Shown here: positions 7,923-18,071 of the stretch, piece by piece | How positions within the stretch are numbered: the stretch's first letter is position 1 | Layout: each line of letters opens with the position of its first letter | Assembly: GCA_028688525.1 (NCBI GenBank) | Contig: JAQTYA010000006.1 | Location: 1 to 64,000, forward strand | Direction: 5' to 3' | DNA: 64,000 bases | Source: Methylococcus sp. | Lineage (GTDB): Bacteria > Pseudomonadota > Gammaproteobacteria > Methylococcales > Methylococcaceae | The notes under the pieces: model-generated | What the model was told of the DNA's origin: nothing | The model's database searches: none | Seen by the model: only the letters and a program-made list of their open reading frames with translations | Made by a program: the position numbers and the translations under genes

Positions 7923-9997
7923 CGGCGATGAGCGTATCCCGCCCCTTGACTGGAATGCGCGTTCTCGTCACGCGCCCGAAAGATCAGGCAGAACCGCTGT
8001 GCCGGCTGATCGAAGCGGAAGGCGGCACACCGGTACGCCTGCCCTTAATCGACATTCAGCCTAGCGTGCATGCGGCAGAGGGAGCCTCGCGCCTACAGCA
8101 GGTTTCCGAATGGGAATGGTGGATTTTCGTCAGCGCCAATGCCGTAAATCAAGCCCGCGCTCTCGGTGCCCTGCCGGCGGCGCTAGCGGCTGACAGGGCG
8201 CCGCGTATCGCCGCTGTCGGCAAGGCCACCGCCGACGCCCTGGCAGACGCAGGAATCGCGGTGAATCTGACACCCGAGCCGCAGTCGAATTCCGAAGGAC
8301 TGCTGGCCATGCCAGCCATGCAGCATATCGCCGGCCAGCGCATTTTGATCGTCCGCGGCGAAGGCGGGCGCGAGTTGCTCAAGCAGCAGCTTGCCGAGCG
8401 CGGCGCGCTCGTCCAGTATGCCGAACTTTACCGGCGGGAACCAATAAGCGGGGGCGCGGACACGCTGATCGCCGCCTTGCGGGAGGGCGCTCTCGACATA
8501 CTTTCCGTAACCAGCGGCGAAGCGCTCGACCATCTATACCATCTTGTTCCGCTGGAGCAGCGGGAGCGCCTGGCCGGTACGCCGCTGGTCGTTCTTAGCG
8601 AACGCCTGAAATCTCAAGCCGAGTCGCTGGGCTTCCGCCACGTAAGCGTGGCCGATACCGCATCGGACCCGGCAGTGCTGCAAGCCTTGACGGATGTCGC
8701 CGCTCATCTGACATCCTTGCGACCAACGCCAAACTACGGGGATAAACCATTGGCTGAAGATGCAAAAGAAATGACCGCCCCCCCAGAACAACCGGCGGCG
8801 GCAGACTCGCCGCACCGGAAGGGTAAAGCCGCCTCGGCATCACAGCAGCCTCCCCGCAAATCACGCTTCGTCGCCTGGATCGGCTACCTGATCCTGATCG
8901 CCATCTTGCTGCTGGCGAGCGCGGCATATTTCATACTCCAAGAGCTCCGCTCCAAACAGGAAGGTTTGGGCGGAGAACTCAACAAAGGCGATTTGCATGT
9001 GCTCGAACTGACGCGCCAGGTCAGCAGCCTGCAAACCCAACTCGCAACTCTGCATACCCAGTTCGCGACGCTGCAGGCGCAGCTCGGTACCGAGGACAGC
9101 AAGCTGGAGCGTGTGCTCGGCGAGCAATCTGCGGATTTCGGAGAGAAACTCAAGGACACGCGCGGCGAGTTGGAACAATCGATCCAGGCAATCCAGCGCC
9201 AGCTGAGCCGGACCCACGGCGATATCCTGATTGCCGATGCCGAATACCTGCTCGGCATCGCCAACCAGAAACTGCACTTGGTCGGCGACGTCAAATCCGT
9301 ACTCGAAGCCATGCAGGCCGCCGACCAGCGACTGCATGACAGCGGCGACCCCGGTGTGTTCAAGGTACGGGAGGCGCTAGCGGACGAAATCAACCAATTG
9401 GAAGCCTTCCATGCACCCGATGTGATTGGGCTGTCCGCCAAGCTACTGGCCGTCGAGGCAAAGGCCCGTGAACTGCCGCTGTTCCTGCCGCACCCGGACA
9501 TGTCAAAAGAATCGAGGGAAACGCCCAAAGCCGAACCGCCCGCGGCCGGCTCGGACAATACTGCCGATTCCACGCTCGAACAACTCAAGGGACTAGTCAC
9601 CGTGCGGCGTAGCGACCGTCCTGTGCAAGCGGTGCTGACACCGGAAGAGGCTGCCGGCCTGCGGGAAATTCTGCTGCTCAAGCTCGAGATGGCCCGCGCC
9701 TCCCTGCTGCGTGGAGACGACGCACTGTTCCGCGGCAACCTGGAATCCGCGAGCGCTTGGCTGAACGAAAACTTCGACCGCGAGTCTCCCGCATTCAAAG
9801 ACATCGCCGGCGACCTCAAAGCCATGGCTGACGCCCAGCTCAAAGCATCCTTCCCCGACATCAGCAAATCGCTGAGCTTGCTCCGCAACGTCGAAAAATT
9901 GCGGCTAGGCGCCGAGCCGGGCGGTGAAGCGAAAGCCAATGCCGCCCCTCCCTCAGGCGAACCGCCGAGTAGCGAAACCGCAGGAGGCAAGCCGTGA
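7919..9997 (+). CDS. hemDX: Fused uroporphyrinogen-III synthase / HemX membrane protein
   Basis: Two proteins in one 692-residue chain. Residues 1 to about 270 are uroporphyrinogen-III synthase, which cyclises hydroxymethylbilane with ring-D inversion (start [26 protein letters not shown] near residue 200). A Pro/Ala/Ser-rich linker follows, then one membrane helix at about 316-340 and a HemX domain with a heptad-like Leu/Gln coiled coil (about 350-420) and the family segment [19 protein letters not shown]. HemX function is not settled; it is thought to organise heme biosynthesis at the membrane. The start is GTG at 7919 (GTGA overlap with hemC) or ATG at 7928. Such fusions occur in some gammaproteobacteria. 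Confidence 0.9.
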   Translation: MTAMSVSRPLTGMRVLVTRPKDQAEPLCRLIEAEGGTPVRLPLIDIQPSVHAAEGASRLQQVSEWEWWIFVSANAVNQARALGALPAALAADRAPRIAAVGKATADALADAGIAVNLTPEPQSNSEGLLAMPAMQHIAGQRILIVRGEGGRELLKQQLAERGALVQYAELYRREPISGGADTLIAALREGALDILSVTSGEALDHLYHLVPLEQRERLAGTPLVVLSERLKSQAESLGFRHVSVADTASDPAVLQALTDVAAHLTSLRPTPNYGDKPLAEDAKEMTAPPEQPAAADSPHRKGKAASASQQPPRKSRFVAWIGYLILIAILLLASAAYFILQELRSKQEGLGGELNKGDLHVLELTRQVSSLQTQLATLHTQFATLQAQLGTEDSKLERVLGEQSADFGEKLKDTRGELEQSIQAIQRQLSRTHGDILIADAEYLLGIANQKLHLVGDVKSVLEAMQAADQRLHDSGDPGVFKVREALADEINQLEAFHAPDVIGLSAKLLAVEAKARELPLFLPHPDMSKESRETPKAEPPAAGSDNTADSTLEQLKGLVTVRRSDRPVQAVLTPEEAAGLREILLLKLEMARASLLRGDDALFRGNLESASAWLNENFDRESPAFKDIAGDLKAMADAQLKASFPDISKSLSLLRNVEKLRLGAEPGGEAKANAAPPSGEPPSSETAGGKP

Positions 9998-11271
9998 GAG
10001 GACTGGCCATCGTCGCCGCCGTTCTGGCGCTGATCGCCGGAGCCGCGTATTACCTTTACGACCGGTTCCTAGCCCACGGCGACCCCGGCTACGTCATCGT
10101 CGGGTACGGCCCATGGACGCTCGAGTCGTCCCTGATCGTAGTCGCCGGTGCACTCGTCCTCGCCTTCGTTCTGCTCTATACCGTCATCCGCCTGGTCGTG
10201 CACACCTTGCGGCTGCCGCACCTCCTCAAACAACACGGCGGTAAGAAGCGCAGCCGGCAATCCCAACAAGCGCTCATCTCGGGATTGATCGATTCTGCCG
10301 AAGGCAACTGGGAAAAGGCCGAGAAAGCGCTGATCCGCCACGCGGCCGACAGCGGCGTACCGCTCATTAACTACCTGACTGCAGCGCGGGCGGCACATTC
10401 CCGCGGAGCGCTCGAGCAGCGCGACGAATACCTCAAACTGGCGCATGAAACCGTGCCCGAGGCGGAACTCGCCATCGGCCTGACCCGTGCCGAATTGCAG
10501 CTCTCGAATAAGCAATTCGACGCCGCCTTGGAATCGCTCTCCCAGCTCAACCGGATTGCTCCCACGCATGCCGCCGTGCTGAGATTGCTCCACCAAGCCT
10601 ATGCCCAGATGGAAGACTGGGAGAGCCTGCGCAACATCATCCCCAGCCTTCACACCAATAAGGTCATGCTGGAGGCCGAGATCAAGCTGCTGGAAACCGA
10701 GACTTACGGCGCATTGCTGAAACAGCGGGCGGAGTCCCACGATGCCGTAGGGCTGCGGGAACTATGGGAGAACATACCCGCCCACATCCGGAAGGCTCCG
10801 GGCATCGAAGCGCTGTATTTCGCGGCTATGATCGACGCCGGTAGCGGGGCAGAAATCGAATCCGCCGTACGCTCCAGCCTGGACCGCGAATGGAATGACA
10901 CCGTCCTGGTACTATACGGGTGCATTGCGGGTACCGACGCCGAGCAGCAGCTCGCCCGAGCCGAAAAATGGCTGGGCCGGCACGTAGGCGACGCCGTGCT
11001 GCTACGGGTGCTCGGCAAGCTCGCCGTGCGTGCAGGCCAGATCGACCCCGCACTCCGCTATCTCGAACAAAGTTTGAACTCCGAACCTAGCGTCGAAGCC
11101 TACCAGCTCATGGGCGACCTGCTGCTGCAGCAAAATGACACTACCGGCGCCTGCACCTGCTTCCGCCGCGGCCTGCTGCTCGCCTCGAACGAAGTGGTTG
11201 CCCAGATCGAACACAACCCCAGCGGTCAAACCGACGACGCGCCTGGCCTGGAGCCCGAGGCGCAGGACTAA
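9994..11271 (+). CDS. hemY: HemY, heme-biosynthesis-associated TPR membrane protein
   Basis: This is the gammaproteobacterial HemY of unknown biochemical role, not the Bacillus oxidase of that name. The 425 residues begin with two membrane helices (about 3-25 and 42-65) separated by the family segment [18 protein letters not shown], followed by a cytoplasmic helical TPR-like region ([54 protein letters not shown]). Start GTG at 9994 overlaps the hemDX stop by four bases. Its stop overlaps the convergent ubiD stop by four bases. Confidence 0.9.
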   Translation: MRGLAIVAAVLALIAGAAYYLYDRFLAHGDPGYVIVGYGPWTLESSLIVVAGALVLAFVLLYTVIRLVVHTLRLPHLLKQHGGKKRSRQSQQALISGLIDSAEGNWEKAEKALIRHAADSGVPLINYLTAARAAHSRGALEQRDEYLKLAHETVPEAELAIGLTRAELQLSNKQFDAALESLSQLNRIAPTHAAVLRLLHQAYAQMEDWESLRNIIPSLHTNKVMLEAEIKLLETETYGALLKQRAESHDAVGLRELWENIPAHIRKAPGIEALYFAAMIDAGSGAEIESAVRSSLDREWNDTVLVLYGCIAGTDAEQQLARAEKWLGRHVGDAVLLRVLGKLAVRAGQIDPALRYLEQSLNSEPSVEAYQLMGDLLLQQNDTTGACTCFRRGLLLASNEVVAQIEHNPSGQTDDAPGLEPEAQD

Positions 11272-12764
11272 GGCGCGGCTCCAGCCCGGCTGCCGCCGGC
11301 GAAAATTCCCAGCGAATCCCAGAGGTCGTCGACGCGGCGCCTGACCGCCGCATCCATGACAATGGGCTTGCCCCATTCGCGCAGGGTTTCACCCGGCCAC
11401 TTGTTGGTCGCATCGAACCCGGCCTTGGAACCCAAGCCCGACACGGGAGAGGCGAAGTCCAGGTAATCGATCGGGGTATTTTCGATCAGCGTCAGATCCC
11501 GCGCCGGGTCCATCCGCGTCGTCATCGCCCAGACCACGTCCTTCCAGTCGCGGGCGTTGACGTCGTCGTCGACCACGATGACGAACTTGGTGTACATGAA
11601 CTGCCGCAGGAACGACCAGACGCCGAACATCACCCGCTTGGCGTGGCCGGGATACTGCTTCTTCATGCTCACTACGGCAAGGCGGTAGGAGCAGCCCTCC
11701 GGCGGCAGATAGAAATCGACGATCTCGGGAAACTGCTTCTGCAGGATAGGCACGAATACCTCATTGAGCGCCACGCCCAATACAGCCGGTTCGTCGGGTG
11801 GACGGCCGGTATAGGTACTGTGATAGATAGGTGAATGCCTCTGGGTGATGCATTCGATGGTGAAGACCGGGAACGACTCCACCTCGTTGTAATAGCCAGT
11901 GTGATCGCCGAATGGCCCTTCCTGCGCCGTTTCACCCGGATAGAGAAAACCCTCCAGCACAATTTCGGCGCTAGCCGGTACCTGCAAGTCGCTCAGCAGA
12001 CACGGCGCCACTTCCGTCCTGGCCCCCCGTAATAATCCGGCGAATCCGTACTCGGACAGCGCGTCCGGCACCGGCGTGACGGCCCCCAGCACCGTAGCGG
12101 GATCGGCGCCCAGGGCCACGGCCACGGGAAACGGCTCGCCCGGACGGGCTTGCTGCCAATCGCGGAAATCCAGGGCCCCGCCCCGATGCGCCAGCCAGCG
12201 CATGATGGTCTTGTTGCGGTCTATCACCTGCTGGCGGTAGATCCCCAAATTCTGCCGCGGCTTGTTCGGCCCGCGAGTAATGACCAACGGCCAAGTGATC
12301 AGCGGCCCGGCGTCGCCCGGCCAGCAGGTTTGAATCGGGTAACTCCCCAAGTCCACTTCGCTGCCGCGCAGTACCTCCTGCTGGCAGGGCGCATTACGGA
12401 CCTCTTTCGGCGCCATGTTCAGGACCTGGCGGTACAGCGGCATCTTCTCGAAGGCATCCCGCATGCCTTTGGGCGGTTCCGGCTCCTTCAGCGAGGCCAG
12501 CAGCCGCCCAACCTCGCGCAAAGCCTCGACCGAGGTCTCGCCCATCCCCAACGCCACCCGCCGCGGCGTGCCGAACAGATTGCCCAACAAAGGGACCGAG
12601 GAACCCTTGGGGTGCTCGAACAGCAGGGCAGGCCCTTCCGCCTTCAGCGTGCGATCACAGATTTCCGTAACCTCGAGATGGGGGTCCACCGAGACGCCAA
12701 TGCGCCTCAACTCCCCGATACCCTCGAGCCGAGCGATGAAATCCCTCAAATCCCGGTATTTCAT
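11268..12764 (-). CDS. ubiD: 4-hydroxy-3-polyprenylbenzoate decarboxylase UbiD
   Basis: UbiD removes the carboxyl group of polyprenyl-4-hydroxybenzoate in ubiquinone synthesis, using prenylated FMN made by UbiX. The 498 residues from [14 protein letters not shown] match the usual length (E. coli 497). Visible parts are the N-terminal LRRI domain, the prFMN/metal region [17 protein letters not shown], the [12 protein letters not shown] loop with catalytic acids, and [16 protein letters not shown] at 12764 is preferred to ATG at 12779 because the family starts here. It is convergent with hemY; ubiX is not in the window. Confidence 0.94.
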   Translation of the reverse strand: MKYRDLRDFIARLEGIGELRRIGVSVDPHLEVTEICDRTLKAEGPALLFEHPKGSSVPLLGNLFGTPRRVALGMGETSVEALREVGRLLASLKEPEPPKGMRDAFEKMPLYRQVLNMAPKEVRNAPCQQEVLRGSEVDLGSYPIQTCWPGDAGPLITWPLVITRGPNKPRQNLGIYRQQVIDRNKTIMRWLAHRGGALDFRDWQQARPGEPFPVAVALGADPATVLGAVTPVPDALSEYGFAGLLRGARTEVAPCLLSDLQVPASAEIVLEGFLYPGETAQEGPFGDHTGYYNEVESFPVFTIECITQRHSPIYHSTYTGRPPDEPAVLGVALNEVFVPILQKQFPEIVDFYLPPEGCSYRLAVVSMKKQYPGHAKRVMFGVWSFLRQFMYTKFVIVVDDDVNARDWKDVVWAMTTRMDPARDLTLIENTPIDYLDFASPVSGLGSKAGFDATNKWPGETLREWGKPIVMDAAVRRRVDDLWDSLGIFAGGSRAGAAP

Positions 12765-12805
12765 GCCGTCCCGAATCATATCCGCTTAGCGAATACGGGA
12801 GACGG

Positions 12806-13051
12806 CTAAGCGAAGAAGCTCTTGACGCTGGTTTCGATCACCGCCCAGGGCAGAACGAAAGGCTTTTTCGTGATCGTGATGGCCAGGAGGTCGCCCTGGA
12901 ATTCGTAAACGCCGTCCACGCCATTGCCGCTGAAACGTCCGGCATTCTCATCGCCGGAAAACTCCATGCCTTTCGCGCGCGCCGCATTGTGCGCCTTTGC
13001 AACGAGAGTTTGGGGTTCGGAGGCAACCTTGATCTCGATTTTTTTGCTCAT
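12806..13051 (-). CDS. Small protein resembling PHA-granule-region family (PF09650-like)
   Basis: An 81-residue protein with no signal or membrane segment. The pattern (polar start, GMEFSGDENAGRFSGNGVDGVYEFQGDLLAITI in the middle, ending in KKPFVLPWAVIETSVKSFF) resembles the short 'polyhydroxyalkanoic acid system' family, which has an SGxGVxGxIxVxxDxVxVxVxLxxLLxPxxxxIE layout. Function is unknown in any case. It lies 41 bases upstream of ubiD on the same strand. Confidence 0.6.
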   Translation of the reverse strand: MSKKIEIKVASEPQTLVAKAHNAARAKGMEFSGDENAGRFSGNGVDGVYEFQGDLLAITITKKPFVLPWAVIETSVKSFFA

Positions 13052-13240
13052 AATCCAATCAGCAGGGGGTAATCAACACGGGCCCGTATAGTAGCTAAAT
13101 TCGCTATGCGTGGCGATGCCACGCACTCCGGCAAGGAGGCTTCGGCACGGGTATAATTCACGCTGATATCCCATAAGAACTGCCCGGTAAGAGGGCGGCG
13201 TTTTCTCACCCTTGTCGTTGAGTCTTAGAAGAGGAAGCTC

Positions 13241-13921
13241 GTGCAACTGGAACACATCTTGAGGTCCTATGCGCGTTACGCGCCGGTCTACGATCACACG
13301 TTCGGCTGGCTGCTGAATTTCCGCGGCCGATCGCTCGCCGCTCACGTCACCAATCGCCACCCCGGCCGCATCCTGGAAGTAGGGGTCGGTACCGGCATCA
13401 GCCTTCAGTTCTACCGCAAGGAGCACCAGGTACACGGCATCGATGTTTCTCCTCACATGCTGGAGCGGGCCCGCAAGCGCGTACACCGCAAGAGCCTGAA
13501 CCATGTCGCCCACCTCGAAATCATGGACGCACGTGAAATGAACTTTCCGGACGGCCACTTCGACGCCGTCGTTGCCGCCTACGTGATGTCGGTCGTTCCC
13601 GAACCGCAACGCGTGTTGCGCGAAATCGAACGGGTGTGCAAACCCGGTGGCGACGTCATCATCGTCAACCACTTCGCGGCGGAAAAAGGGGCTCGCCGCA
13701 ACGTCGAAACCCTGCTGGCTCCGCTGTCCCACAAGCTAGGCTGGCGCCCCGATATGCCGATGGACGAGATCCTGGCCCATACTTCACTGCACGAAGTCCG
13801 GCGCCAGACCTTACCGCCCATGGGGCTGTTCACTTTGCTGCATCTCCGCAAAGCATCGCACGATTCCTCGGCTCAGCCCGTACCGGAACAAAGCGTGGGC
13901 GGTACGAAAGCGCAATGTTAG
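13241..13921 (+). CDS. Class I SAM-dependent methyltransferase, PmtA-like
   Basis: A 226-residue soluble methyltransferase. Motif I is ILEVGVGTGISLQFY (about residues 44-58), followed by the acidic GIDVSPHMLERARKR; motif post-I and motif III regions are FDAVVAAYVMSVVPEP and VCKPGGDVIIVNHF. The overall pattern resembles phosphatidylethanolamine N-methyltransferase (PmtA), which makes mono- to tri-methylated lipids; phosphatidylcholine-type lipids would fit a methanotroph membrane, but the acceptor is inferred. GTG start at 13241 has GAGGAAG nine bases upstream. Confidence 0.75.
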   Translation: MQLEHILRSYARYAPVYDHTFGWLLNFRGRSLAAHVTNRHPGRILEVGVGTGISLQFYRKEHQVHGIDVSPHMLERARKRVHRKSLNHVAHLEIMDAREMNFPDGHFDAVVAAYVMSVVPEPQRVLREIERVCKPGGDVIIVNHFAAEKGARRNVETLLAPLSHKLGWRPDMPMDEILAHTSLHEVRRQTLPPMGLFTLLHLRKASHDSSAQPVPEQSVGGTKAQC

Positions 13922-13967
13922 AATCTCGCAAGCATCTTCACTGAAAGCACTCCGCCCGCCGCACGCC

Positions 13968-14705
13968 ATGCCCGACTCATCGCAGTCCCACGATACCCCT
14001 TTCGAACTCCGCGCGGGCTCTTTCAATTTGCCCGTACTGAAACTGATCAGCGACAGCCCGGACGCCATAGCCCAAACGCTGGCCGTCCGGGTGCAGCAGG
14101 CTCCTGATTTCTTCCGCCATGCACCGGTGATCCTCGATCTGCACGAACTGGCCGGGCGCGATCATGTGCCCGACTTCGACGCCCTGCTGCAGATCCTGCG
14201 CGCGAGCGGCCTGACCCCAGTCGGCGTCCGGGGCGGCAGCACCGAGCAGAACTCCGCCGCCGACGCCGCCGGTCTGGCCTTGCTGTCGGAGGGCAAGCAC
14301 CACGAAACTCACCACGCGGCACCCGCTCCGGCAGCGGAACCGCCGCGGCCGGCGCCGGAAGCGGTGCGCCTCGCCTATCCGGGCACGAAGATCGTCGACC
14401 AGCCGATCCGGTCGGGCCAGCGGATCTACGCGAATGAGGGCGACCTCGTCGTCATCGCCACGGTGAGCCCCGGCGCGGAACTGATGGCCGACGGCAACAT
14501 TCATGTTTACGGCTCCCTGCGTGGCCGCGCTATGGCCGGCGTCAAGGGGAATACCGACAGCCGGATCTTCTGTATGGATCTTCAGGCCGAGTTGATCGCT
14601 ATCGGCGGCCACTACAAGATCAGCGAAAACCTTGAAGGCTCCGTGCGCGGCAAGCCGGTGCAGATCATGCTCCGGGACAACGCTTTGATCATTCAGGATT
14701 TATGA
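13968..14705 (+). CDS. minC: Septum site-determining protein MinC
   Basis: MinC inhibits FtsZ assembly away from mid-cell when held on the membrane by MinD. Residues 1-105 form the FtsZ-binding N domain (FELRAGSFNLPVLKL); an Ala/Pro-rich linker (about 115-140) is followed by the beta-helical C domain with IRSGQRIYANEGDLVVIATVSPGAELMADGNIHVYG and GVKGNTDSRIFC. The 245-residue length is normal. First gene of minCDE. Confidence 0.95.
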   Translation: MPDSSQSHDTPFELRAGSFNLPVLKLISDSPDAIAQTLAVRVQQAPDFFRHAPVILDLHELAGRDHVPDFDALLQILRASGLTPVGVRGGSTEQNSAADAAGLALLSEGKHHETHHAAPAPAAEPPRPAPEAVRLAYPGTKIVDQPIRSGQRIYANEGDLVVIATVSPGAELMADGNIHVYGSLRGRAMAGVKGNTDSRIFCMDLQAELIAIGGHYKISENLEGSVRGKPVQIMLRDNALIIQDL

Positions 14706-14746
14706 CGTTTGACCCGATTTTTTCACGAAATTAGGAGGATCAGGAT

Positions 14747-15556
14747 TTGGCCAGAATCATCGTTGTAACCTCGGGAAAAGGCGGGGTCGGAAAAACCACG
14801 ACCAGCGCTGCCTTTGCCACGGGGCTAGCGCTCAAAGGCTTCCGCACGGCGGTCATCGATTTCGACGTAGGTCTGCGCAATCTCGACCTCATCATGGGCT
14901 GCGAGCGCCGGGTGGTGTACGACTTCGTCAACGTCATCAACCAGGAAGCGACGCTCAACCAGGCCCTGATCCGCGACAAGCGCTGCGACAACCTGTTCAT
15001 ACTTCCCGCCTCACAGACTCGGGACAAAGACAGCCTGACCACGGACGGCGTCGAGCGGGTGCTCAACGAAATGGGCGAAACCTTCGACTACATCGTCTGC
15101 GACTCCCCTGCAGGCATCGAGCGGGGTGCGACTCTGGCCATGTACTTCGCCGACGACGCCATCGTGGTCACCAATCCCGAGGTTTCGTCGGTACGCGACT
15201 CCGACCGCATGCTGGGCATCCTCGCCAGCAAGTCGCGGCGGGCAGAATCCGGCGCAGAACCGATCAAAGAATACCTGCTGCTGACGCGCTACTCGCCCGA
15301 GCGCGCCAAGCTCGGCGAAATGCTCAGCGTCGACGACGTCCAGGAAATCTTGTCGCTGCACCTGCTCGGCGTCATTCCGGACTCCAAGGCCGTACTCAAC
15401 GCTTCCAACTCGGGCGCCCCGGTCATCCTGGACGAAAAAAGCGACGCCGGACAGGCGTATGACGACGCGGTGCGGCGCTATCTGGGCGAGGACGTCCCGC
15501 ACCGGTTCATCAACTTGGAAAAGAAAGGCTTCATGAGCCGGCTTTTCGGGGGCTAA
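14747..15556 (+). CDS. minD: Septum site-determining ATPase MinD
   Basis: MinD is the membrane-binding ParA-type ATPase that carries MinC and oscillates with MinE. The 269 residues show the deviant Walker A GKGGVGKTTTS, DFDVGLRNLDLIMGCERRVVYDFVNV, the switch segment DSPAGIERGA, and the C-terminal amphipathic membrane helix KKGFMSRLFGG. The start codon is TTG at 14747, supported by AGGAGG about nine bases before it and by the family start MARIIVVTSGKGG. Confidence 0.97.
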   Translation: MARIIVVTSGKGGVGKTTTSAAFATGLALKGFRTAVIDFDVGLRNLDLIMGCERRVVYDFVNVINQEATLNQALIRDKRCDNLFILPASQTRDKDSLTTDGVERVLNEMGETFDYIVCDSPAGIERGATLAMYFADDAIVVTNPEVSSVRDSDRMLGILASKSRRAESGAEPIKEYLLLTRYSPERAKLGEMLSVDDVQEILSLHLLGVIPDSKAVLNASNSGAPVILDEKSDAGQAYDDAVRRYLGEDVPHRFINLEKKGFMSRLFGG

Positions 15557-15560
15557 GACC

Positions 15561-15851
15561 ATGGGACTGCTGGACTATTTTCGCGGTACGAAGACCGATA
15601 GCGCTGCGGTGGCGAAGGAACGGCTGCAGATTCTCGTCGCTCACGAGCGGGCCGAACGCAACAAGCCGGACTATTTGCCGATGCTGCAGAAAGAGTTGCT
15701 CGAAGTCATACGCAAGTATGTCAATGTAGGCCAGGAAGCGATCACGGTGACCATGGAAAAGGACGACAACCGCGAGGTTCTCGAACTCAACGTAGTGCTC
15801 CCCGAGCCTCCCGACAGCCACGAACCAAGGGCGAAGCGAAAGCGAAGCTAA
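15561..15851 (+). CDS. minE: Cell division topological specificity factor MinE
   Basis: MinE stimulates MinD ATPase and restricts MinCD to the poles. The 96-residue protein has the membrane-targeting N terminus MGLLDYFRG, the MinD-contact helix AAVAKERLQILVAHERAER, and the dimerisation domain with YLPMLQKELLEVIRKYV. The C-terminal tail is basic (EPRAKRKRS). It starts four bases after minD. Confidence 0.95.
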   Translation: MGLLDYFRGTKTDSAAVAKERLQILVAHERAERNKPDYLPMLQKELLEVIRKYVNVGQEAITVTMEKDDNREVLELNVVLPEPPDSHEPRAKRKRS

Positions 15852-15896
15852 GCCGCACCCTACCGAACGCCCGACTTTCACAAGAGAGCTTTAAAG

Positions 15897-16112
15897 ATGC
15901 AAGATGAACTCCACACCACTGTTGGAAGCGCAGCGGGCAAAATCTGGCAATTCCTCGATCAGAACGGGGAAGCCAGCGCGTCCCGCCTCGCCGAAGAAAC
16001 CGGACTGGACAAGAACGAAGTGCAACGCGGTATCGGCTGGCTGGCGCGCGAGGGCAAGCTCGTTTCCGAAAAGCGCGGGCGCAACGAGTTTTTCCGATTG
16101 AACGCCGCCTAA
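15897..16112 (+). CDS. DUF2582-type winged helix-turn-helix protein
   Basis: A 71-residue protein that is a bare winged-helix domain: IWQFLDQNGEASASRLAEETGLDKNEVQRGIGWLAREGKLVSEKRG... with the wing near the C terminus. This matches the short DUF2582 family found in many bacteria and archaea; target DNA and role are unknown. It follows minE by 45 bases on the same strand and could be cotranscribed, though no functional link is visible. Confidence 0.8.
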   Translation: MQDELHTTVGSAAGKIWQFLDQNGEASASRLAEETGLDKNEVQRGIGWLAREGKLVSEKRGRNEFFRLNAA

Positions 16113-16173
16113 GAGCCGCCGACGCCGGAGCGGTGGCGGGTACTTAAGCCTAGCCGCCTGGCCGAATACCGCC

Positions 16174-16944
16174 ATGAAGATCGCTACCTGGAACGTAAAC
16201 TCCTTGCGGGTCAGACTGCCGCAAGTGCTCGACTGGCTCGCATCGGTACAGCCGGACGTCCTGGCCATGCAGGAAACCAAACTGACCGACGACGCGTTTC
16301 CGGTTGATGACATCCGCGCCGCCGGCTATTTCTCGGTCTATAGCGGCCAGAAGACTTACAACGGCGTAGCGGTATTCAGCAAGACACCGGCCGAACATGT
16401 GCAGACCGATCCCCCCAATCTGGACGACCCGCAGCGCCGCATCCTTGCGGTGACTGCCGGGCCGCTGCGCGTCATCAATCTGTACGTCCCCAACGGCAGC
16501 GAAGTGGGCTCGGATAAATACGCCTACAAGCTCGGCTGGCTGTCGAAAATCCGAGATTTCATCGCCTGCGAAATGGAGGCGCACCGCCATACCGTAGTGC
16601 TGGGCGACTTCAACATCGCGCCGGATGACCGCGACGTGCACGACCCTGTAGCCTGGCGCGAAAAGATCCTGTGCAGCACGCCCGAACGCGAGGCTTTCCG
16701 CGCCTTGGCAGGCTTAGGGCTGTCCGATCTGTTCCGCCGCTTCGAGCAGCCGGAGGGCAGCTTCTCCTGGTGGGACTACCGTGCCGCCGGCTTCCGCCGC
16801 AACCAGGGCCTCCGGATCGACCACATCCTCGCGTCCCCACAGCTCGCAGAGCACTGCACCGCCTGCACCATCGACAAAGCCCCCCGCAAGCTCGAGCGCC
16901 CTTCGGACCATGCCCCCGTCGTCGCCGAATTCGACGGCTTCTGA
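16174..16944 (+). CDS. xthA: Exodeoxyribonuclease III
   Basis: An AP endonuclease / 3'-5' exonuclease of base excision repair. The 256 residues start MKIATWNVNSLRVRLPQVLDWL and contain LAMQETKLTDD (metal-binding Glu), NLYVPNG, VVLGDFNIAPDDRDVHD (catalytic Asp/Asn), LRIDHILAS and the terminal SDHAPVVAEF with the catalytic histidine. All catalytic motifs are intact. Confidence 0.95.
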   Translation: MKIATWNVNSLRVRLPQVLDWLASVQPDVLAMQETKLTDDAFPVDDIRAAGYFSVYSGQKTYNGVAVFSKTPAEHVQTDPPNLDDPQRRILAVTAGPLRVINLYVPNGSEVGSDKYAYKLGWLSKIRDFIACEMEAHRHTVVLGDFNIAPDDRDVHDPVAWREKILCSTPEREAFRALAGLGLSDLFRRFEQPEGSFSWWDYRAAGFRRNQGLRIDHILASPQLAEHCTACTIDKAPRKLERPSDHAPVVAEFDGF

Positions 16945-16963
16945 AGTCTAGGTCTGCCACGGC

Positions 16964-16992
16964 TTAATTTTTACCGGTGTCTGTCGGATAAT
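16964..16992 (+). promoter_or_regulatory. Candidate sigma70 promoter of the isocitrate dehydrogenase gene
   Basis: TTAATT (16964-16969) and GATAAT (16987-16992) are separated by 17 bases and lie 34 bases before the ATG at 17027. The -10 matches five of six consensus positions; the -35 is weak. Confidence 0.4.
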
Positions 16993-17026
16993 CGACCGAT
17001 TACCTCAAGCCTCAAGGAAAACCGCA

Positions 17027-18049
17027 ATGCACAAGATCACCCTCATCCCCGGCGACGGCATCGGCCCCTCCATCGTCGACGCTGCCGTCAAGGTCATCGA
17101 GGCCACCGGCGTCCAAGTCCAATGGGACGTCCAATCCGCCGGCATGGCGGCGGTCGAAAAATTCGGCAACCCGCTGCCGGAAGCCACGCTGGATTCTATC
17201 CGCGCCAACCGCATCTGCTTCAAGGGACCGCTCACCACCCCGGTCGGCGGCGGTTATCGCAGCGTTAATGTCACCTTGCGCCAAGCGTTCAACCTCTACG
17301 CCAATGTGCGGCCGGCTATCTCCTTCGAAGGCACAGACACCGCGTTCAGCGACGTCAATCTCGTCACCGTACGCGAGAACACCGAGGGGCTGTACGCCGG
17401 CATCGAACATTTCATCCAGGTCGACGCGGAAAAGATCGCGGCGGAAAGCATCGCGGTCGTCACCCGCAAGGGCTCCGAGCGCATCATCCGCTACGCCTTC
17501 GACTATGCCCGCCGGGCGCAGCGCAAGAAAATCACCCTGGTGCACAAGGCCAACATCCTCAAGTGCACTTCGGGCCTGTTCCTGGACATCGGGCGGGAAA
17601 TCGCCAAAGACTACCCGGACATCGAGTTCGACGACCGCATCGTCGACGCTTGCTCGATGCAAATGGTCATGCAGCCTCAGCGTTTCGACGTGCTGGTCAC
17701 TACTAATTTGTTCGGCGATATCCTGTCAGATCTGGCGGCGGGTCTGATCGGCGGTCTCGGGCTTACGGCAGGCGCCAACATCGGCACCGACGCCGCGCTG
17801 TTCGAAGCCGTGCACGGCAGCGCGCCAGACATCGCCGACAAGGGCATCGCCAATCCCACCGCCATGATCATGGCCGGCTCCATGATGCTGGAACACATCG
17901 GCGAACCGGACGCGGCGCGCCGGATCGAGCGCGCCGTGCGCGAAGTCATCAAGGACGGCCGCTCGGTCACGCCAGATCTGGCCAAAGCCTCGCCATGCGG
18001 CACGGCACAGATGGCCGAAGCCATCATCGAACGGCTGCACCAGGCGTAG
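17027..18049 (+). CDS. NAD-dependent isocitrate dehydrogenase
   Basis: This oxidises isocitrate to 2-oxoglutarate. The 340-residue chain is of the short IDH3/isopropylmalate-dehydrogenase-like type: TLIPGDGIGPSIVDAAV, LTTPVGGGYRSVNVTLRQAFNLYANVRP, TVRENTEGLYAGIEH, the metal-binding TTNLFGDILSDLAAGL and VHGSAPDIADKGIANPTA. These match mitochondrial-type NAD enzymes more than the 416-residue NADP Icd of E. coli. An NAD-dependent homotetrameric enzyme of this kind has been characterised in Methylococcus capsulatus. 3-isopropylmalate or homoisocitrate dehydrogenase are less likely alternatives. It converges on mutM. Confidence 0.88.
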   Translation: MHKITLIPGDGIGPSIVDAAVKVIEATGVQVQWDVQSAGMAAVEKFGNPLPEATLDSIRANRICFKGPLTTPVGGGYRSVNVTLRQAFNLYANVRPAISFEGTDTAFSDVNLVTVRENTEGLYAGIEHFIQVDAEKIAAESIAVVTRKGSERIIRYAFDYARRAQRKKITLVHKANILKCTSGLFLDIGREIAKDYPDIEFDDRIVDACSMQMVMQPQRFDVLVTTNLFGDILSDLAAGLIGGLGLTAGANIGTDAALFEAVHGSAPDIADKGIANPTAMIMAGSMMLEHIGEPDAARRIERAVREVIKDGRSVTPDLAKASPCGTAQMAEAIIERLHQA

Positions 18050-18071
18050 CCAGAAACCTCATACTGGGGTT

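Noticed and set aside
14705-14746. T-run (ATTTTTTC) between minC and minD as a terminator
   Set aside because: No stem precedes it, and minCDE should be cotranscribed; it is followed at once by the minD ribosome site.
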